Source: Oscillospiraceae bacterium (lineage in GTDB: Bacteria > Bacillota > Clostridia > Oscillospirales > Oscillospiraceae). Taken from it: a stretch of 10,107 nt of DNA. The stretch is from the NCBI GenBank assembly GCA_017521875.1, contig JAFXBH010000004.1, positions 1 through 10,107 on the forward strand, given 5' to 3'. Shown here piece by piece: positions 6,968 to 10,107 of the stretch; the first letter of the stretch is position 1, and each line of letters opens with the position of its first letter. A program made the position numbers and the translations under genes. The notes under the pieces were generated by a model, which saw nothing but the letters and a program-made list of their open reading frames with translations, was not told the DNA's origin and made no database searches.

Positions 6968-7005
6968 AAATAAAAAAGCCTGCCCCAGTTTTGAGCTGGG
7001 ACAGG
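6968..7005 (-). terminator. trpB: T-box regulated terminator (attenuator)
   Basis: Minus strand: CCTGTCCCAG (7005-6996) pairs with CTGGGGCAGG (6988-6979) with one T-G wobble, followed by C and six T (6977-6972). The 5' arm together with the preceding TCC would alternatively pair with the T-box core region, the standard mutually exclusive switch. Confidence 0.9.
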
Positions 7006-7237
7006 ACGAAAAATCCTGCGGTGCCACCCGGCTTGACGCATCTGCGCCCACTTTTCGCATACCATCATATGCTGACCTTTGATCACGGAGGGTCATCTCC
7101 GGCGCACATACTGGAAGTTTCCTTCGTTCCGCTTGCCCTCGGAAGTCCATTCAACATCACACTCTCTGCCACAATTCCACCGGCTGCGGCTCTCTGAAAG
7201 AAAGGCGGTGACATTTACTCACTCTTCCTCATCGGTT
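6968..7237 (-). promoter_or_regulatory. Tryptophan-specific T-box riboswitch leader of trpB2
   Basis: This leader fills most of the 477-base gap between trpB2 and htrA. On the minus strand the T-box core GGGTGGCACCGC is at 7029-7018. Its TGGC would pair with a tRNA ending GCCA, fitting the G discriminator base of bacterial tRNA-Trp. Upstream, the stem I landmarks appear in order: GAGGAAGAGTGAGTA near the 5' end, CAGAGAGCCGCAGCCGGTGGAA in pieces around the distal loop, and a specifier segment GAATGGACTTCCGAG with the codon TGG (Trp) at 7149-7147. Smaller helices follow (CGGAG with CTCCG at 7101-7086; GCATA with TATGC at 7072-7057). Downstream the leader ends in an intrinsic terminator whose 5' arm overlaps bases needed for the antiterminator. 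Uncharged tRNA-Trp should stabilise the antiterminator and switch trpB2 on. Confidence 0.93.
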
Positions 7238-7243
7238 TTGAGT

Positions 7244-7272
7244 ATTGTAGCATTGTAGGTATAATTTGTCAA
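7244..7272 (-). promoter_or_regulatory. Promoter of the T-box leader and trpB2
   Basis: Minus strand: perfect -35 TTGACA (7272-7267), 17-base spacer, -10 TACAAT (7249-7244, five of six). The predicted start is near 7237. A second TACAAT at 7257-7252 is only 9 bases from the -35 and is therefore not the preferred box. Confidence 0.88.
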
Positions 7273-7312
7273 GTACACTCACAAAATTAGATAGGGCCGG
7301 TATTGCCAAATC

Positions 7313-7340
7313 TTGATGTGTTTTATAGAAAATTTACAAT
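7313..7340 (+). promoter_or_regulatory. Possible htrA promoter
   Basis: TTGATG (7313-7318) and TACAAT (7335-7340) with a 16-base spacer face htrA. The match is moderate and the region is A/T rich, so this is tentative. No CIRCE-like or other heat-shock operator was recognised between here and the gene. Confidence 0.4.
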
Positions 7341-7400
7341 TTATTCTATTTCTGTTCAGCATTTATTCTCCCAATGACGGTAAAATTGCAATACATAGAA

Positions 7401-7407
7401 AAGGAGG
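7401..7407 (+). promoter_or_regulatory. Ribosome binding site that fixes the htrA start
   Basis: AAGGAGG sits 8 bases before the ATG at 7416. An earlier in-frame ATG at 7374 has no comparable site and would place this sequence inside the coding region, so 7416 is chosen. Confidence 0.9.
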
Positions 7408-7415
7408 ATTTTACT

Positions 7416-8663
7416 ATGCAGGAACCTTATGAAAATAACGACTCCCCTACCGTTTGGGATTCTGATAACACATACGATTATATTCCACCTAAAAAAGAGA
7501 AAAAGGGCTGGGGCAGCGGTCGGATCATTGCCCTGGCGCTGGTCTGCAGTATACTGGGTGGACTGTTTGGCGCCGGGTCTATGTATTGGTTAGGGCGGGA
7601 GGTTGTTTCCGACAGTCCCCTGGATGAAGCGAACCATTCCGGGATCTTAGAAGGTGACCGTCCCTCTTCCGTGATTGACATTTCCCAAATCGATACCAGC
7701 AAACTGATGACACCTGCTGAAGTATATGCTGCCAATGTCAGCGCTACTGTAGGTATTACCACCTCAATTACCACCAATTTCTGGGGATATCAGACCACCG
7801 TTCCCGCCTCCGGATCCGGATTTATTTTCAGCAGCGACGGGTATATTCTCACCAATTTCCATGTGGTGGAGGATTCCAGTTCTATCACGGTATCTATGTA
7901 TGACGGCAACACCTACAAGGCAACCCTGGTGGGGTACGACGAGGGCAACGATGTGGCTGTGTTGAAAATTGATGCCGATAATCTCACTCCGGTGATATTG
8001 GGCAATTCCGACAACTTAAATGTAGGCGACAGTGTGGTAGCCATCGGCAATCCTCTGGGAGAACTCACCTTCTCCCTCACTGCCGGTGCTATCAGCGCCA
8101 AGGATCGGGAAATCACCATGTCCAACGGCGCCACCATGCGTTTAATGCAGACGGACTGTGCCATCAACTCCGGCAATTCCGGCGGTGCGCTGTTTAATCT
8201 GTACGGCGAAGTGATCGGTATTACCAACGCCAAATATTCCAGCAACTCCTCCAACGAGGCTTCTATTGACAATATTGGCTTCGCCATTCCCATTAACAAG
8301 GCCCGGAGCATTGCCGAGAGCATCATCGAAAAGGGCTATGTATCCAAACCCTATGCGGGTATCTCTGTAGTAACCATCAGCGCAGAGACCCAAAGTTACG
8401 GTCTGCCTCAGGGGGCTGCAGTAAAGGCGATCGCAGAAGACAGTCCTGCTGCGGAGGCAGGTCTGGCCATCAATGATATCATCACCCACATTGGTGGGAA
8501 AGAAATTACCGGCAGTTCGGATGTGGTCAGCATTGTTGGAGACTCCGCTCCCGGTGATGTTCTGAAACTCACCGTTTACCGCAAGGGAAAAACGATACAG
8601 TTGAACCTGACCATAGGAGAACAGATTCAATCTGCCAACAAAGAAAGCCCAAGACATCAATAA
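7416..8663 (+). CDS. htrA: HtrA/DegP-like membrane-anchored serine protease with one PDZ domain
   Basis: Envelope quality-control protease that degrades misfolded exported proteins on the outer face of the membrane. It has 415 residues. An acidic/polar cytoplasmic tail (1-23) and a Lys-rich patch (26-30) precede one transmembrane helix (about 37-59); a linker follows to about 100. The trypsin-like domain (about 105-300) has a complete triad: His149 in TNFHVVED, Asp179 in EGNDVAVLKI and Ser255 in NSGNSGGALFN. One PDZ domain (about 311-405) with SPAAEAGL and GDVLKLTVYRKGK follows, then a short polar tail. One membrane anchor and one PDZ domain is the usual Gram-positive arrangement, unlike the two PDZ domains of E. 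coli DegP. The gene is monocistronic, divergent from the trpB2 leader and convergent with proS. A CssRS-type or other stress control is likely by family but not evident in the sequence. Confidence 0.95.
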   Translation: MQEPYENNDSPTVWDSDNTYDYIPPKKEKKGWGSGRIIALALVCSILGGLFGAGSMYWLGREVVSDSPLDEANHSGILEGDRPSSVIDISQIDTSKLMTPAEVYAANVSATVGITTSITTNFWGYQTTVPASGSGFIFSSDGYILTNFHVVEDSSSITVSMYDGNTYKATLVGYDEGNDVAVLKIDADNLTPVILGNSDNLNVGDSVVAIGNPLGELTFSLTAGAISAKDREITMSNGATMRLMQTDCAINSGNSGGALFNLYGEVIGITNAKYSSNSSNEASIDNIGFAIPINKARSIAESIIEKGYVSKPYAGISVVTISAETQSYGLPQGAAVKAIAEDSPAAEAGLAINDIITHIGGKEITGSSDVVSIVGDSAPGDVLKLTVYRKGKTIQLNLTIGEQIQSANKESPRHQ

Positions 8664-8672
8664 AGCAAAAAC

Positions 8673-8700
8673 AAGACACCGGCTGATCAGCCGGTGTCTT
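8673..8700. terminator. Palindromic terminator between convergent htrA and proS
   Basis: A perfect 28-base palindrome (arms AAGACACCGGCT, centre GATC). On the minus strand it follows the proS stop by 8 bases and is followed by GTTTTTG, a fair T-run. On the plus strand only CATTCTTATT follows, so it is probably better for proS than for htrA. Confidence 0.8.
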
Positions 8701-8708
8701 CATTCTTA

Positions 8709-10107
8709 TTAGTAGGCAACGCCCCAGAGAACCATTTTTTTAGCCGGTTTGCCGCAGATGGGACAAACATCACTCAAATTCTCCTGTGCGAAAGGCATAC
8801 AGCGGGAGGACATACCTGCCTGCTCTTTCATCTTCATTTCGCATTCCAGTTCGCCGCACCACATAGTCTTAACAAAGCCGCCGTTAGCATCCTGCAGAGC
8901 CTTGGCTTCTTCCAGAGAGAATGCAGGATAGATATGCTCGTCCAGGTTCTTCTTGGCCTTGGCAAACATACCCTGGTGCACCAATTCCAACTGTTCTGCC
9001 ACGGCAGTTTCCAGTTCTTCCAGTTTGACGGTGATCTTCTCGCCGTCGTTTCTGCGAACCAGCACCACCTGACCGTTTTCCAAATCGCGGGGGCCACACT
9101 CCACGCGGAGAGGCACGCCCCTCATTTCGTACTCAGCGCACTTCCAACCCATAGAGTTATCGGAGTCATCCACCTTAGCGCGGAAACCGGCCGCCACCAA
9201 GCGAGACTGAATGTCCGCGGCTGCTTCCAGCACGCCGGGTTTATGCTGGGCGATGGGCAAAACGATAGCCTGAATGGGGGCTACCTTGGGAGGCAACACC
9301 AAACCGTTATTGTCACCGTGGGTCATAATGATGCCACCGATCAAGCGGGTAGACACACCCCAAGAGGTTTCGTGGGGATTGGTCTTTTGGTTATTCTTAT
9401 CGGTAAACTCAATACCAAAAGCCTTGGCAAATCCGTCGCCAAAGTAGTGGGAAGTACCTGCCTGCAGCGCCTTTCTGTCGTGCATCATACACTCGATGGT
9501 GTATGTTGCCTCAGCACCGTTGAACTTTTCCTTATCTGTTTTCTGGCCACGGGTAACGGGCATTGCCAGCACATTTTCACAGAAATCGGCGTAGACATTC
9601 AGCATAGTCTCCGTAAAAGACTGGGCCTCCTCAGCGGTGGCATGGATGGTATGGCCCTCCTGCCACAAAAACTCTCTGTGACGCAGGAAGGGGCGGGATG
9701 TCTTTTCCCAGCGGAGAACGCTGCACCACTGGTTATATTTCATAGGCAGTTGCCGGTGAGTCTGCAGGACATTTGCAAAATGCTCGCAGAATACAGTCTC
9801 GGAAGTGGGGCGGATGCAATATCTCTCTTCCAATTTTTCGCTGCCGCCGTGGGTGACCCATGCACACTCAGGAGCAAAGCCTTCCACATGATCCTTCTCC
9901 TTCTGCAAAAGGCTTTCAGGAATCAGCAAAGGCATATATACATTCTCAACGCCCTGCTTCTTGAATTCCTTATCCATAATAGACTGGATATTCTCCCAAA
10001 TGGCATAGCCATAGGGGCGGTATATAAAGATACCCTTAATGGAGGAATAGTCAATCAGTTGGGCCTTGGTACACACATCGGTAAACCATTGGGCAAAGTC
10101 TACTTCC
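8709..10107 (-). CDS. proS: Prolyl-tRNA synthetase, archaeal/eukaryotic-type (ProS3), N-terminus outside window
   Basis: Charges tRNA-Pro with proline using ATP in the cytosol. The frame is open to the right edge (EVDFAQWFTDV reads through 10106-10074), so a few N-terminal residues are missing and the GTG at 10076 is internal. About 465 residues are present. Class II synthetase features: RPTSET and the motif 2 stretch RWEKTSRPFLRHREFLWQEGHT, GTSHYFGDGFAKAF, and the motif 3 region WGVSTRLIGGIIMTHGD. The anticodon-binding domain follows (QAIVLPIAQ onward). The C-terminal domain has a cysteine set (CGELEC, SSRC, CPICGKPA at 8765-8751 and on) and ends in Tyr, as in this subtype. There is no room for the editing insertion (INS) found between motifs 2 and 3 of the classic bacterial ProS. 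It ends at a terminator shared with htrA; no promoter is visible because the start is outside. Confidence 0.95.
   Translation of the reverse strand, partial: EVDFAQWFTDVCTKAQLIDYSSIKGIFIYRPYGYAIWENIQSIMDKEFKKQGVENVYMPLLIPESLLQKEKDHVEGFAPECAWVTHGGSEKLEERYCIRPTSETVFCEHFANVLQTHRQLPMKYNQWCSVLRWEKTSRPFLRHREFLWQEGHTIHATAEEAQSFTETMLNVYADFCENVLAMPVTRGQKTDKEKFNGAEATYTIECMMHDRKALQAGTSHYFGDGFAKAFGIEFTDKNNQKTNPHETSWGVSTRLIGGIIMTHGDNNGLVLPPKVAPIQAIVLPIAQHKPGVLEAAADIQSRLVAAGFRAKVDDSDNSMGWKCAEYEMRGVPLRVECGPRDLENGQVVLVRRNDGEKITVKLEELETAVAEQLELVHQGMFAKAKKNLDEHIYPAFSLEEAKALQDANGGFVKTMWCGELECEMKMKEQAGMSSRCMPFAQENLSDVCPICGKPAKKMVLWGVAY

Noticed and set aside
6871..7197. Short frames on both strands within the trpB2 leader, considered as a leader peptide
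   Set aside because: The region is explained by a T-box RNA, which works without a translated leader. The frames lack ribosome sites and a run of Trp codons.
7374..7415. N-terminal extension of HtrA from ATG 7374
   Set aside because: It would place the strong AAGGAGG ribosome site inside the coding sequence and has no site of its own.

Overview
The window reads as chromosomal housekeeping sequence from a low-to-mid GC Gram-positive anaerobe of the class Clostridia, most likely an Oscillospirales/Ruminococcaceae-type gut bacterium. This rests on protein style (clostridial ThyA/DHFR pair, archaeal/eukaryotic-type ProS, YtrA-type GntR with ABC-2 transporter, single-PDZ membrane-anchored HtrA), on a tRNA-sensing T-box leader, and on strong AGGAGG ribosome sites and sigma-A style promoters. 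The genus is inference only.

Layout. (1) 2-774, plus strand: the 3' end of thyA followed 8 bases later by folA, a dTMP/tetrahydrofolate operon closed by a terminator. (2) 820-2413, plus strand: a promoter with an overlapping inverted repeat drives a membrane-anchored polysaccharide deacetylase with three extracellular Ig-like repeats. Its strong terminator lies between it and a convergent gene. (3) 5509-2414, minus strand: a compact three-gene operon of GntR/YtrA-type repressor, ABC ATPase and large ABC-2 permease. The genes overlap (8 and 26 bases). They are read from a near-consensus promoter covered by a perfect 26-bp palindrome that is probably the repressor's own operator. (4) 7272-5522, minus strand: promoter, about 270-base T-box leader with a TGG (Trp) specifier, intrinsic terminator, then a stand-alone trpB2 and its own terminator. 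(5) 7313-8700, plus strand: htrA, divergent from the T-box promoter. (6) 10107-8709, minus strand: proS, running off the right edge at its 5' end and sharing a palindromic terminator with htrA.

Together the genes cover nucleotide/folate synthesis, envelope modification and quality control (deacetylase, ABC module, HtrA), tryptophan supply from indole and serine under uncharged tRNA-Trp control, and prolyl-tRNA charging. No mobile element, CRISPR array, rRNA or tRNA gene was seen. I did not find a convincing undescribed system. The most rewarding points are regulatory: the three-half-site operator over the ABC operon promoter, and the Trp T-box in front of a trpB2 that has no trpA beside it.
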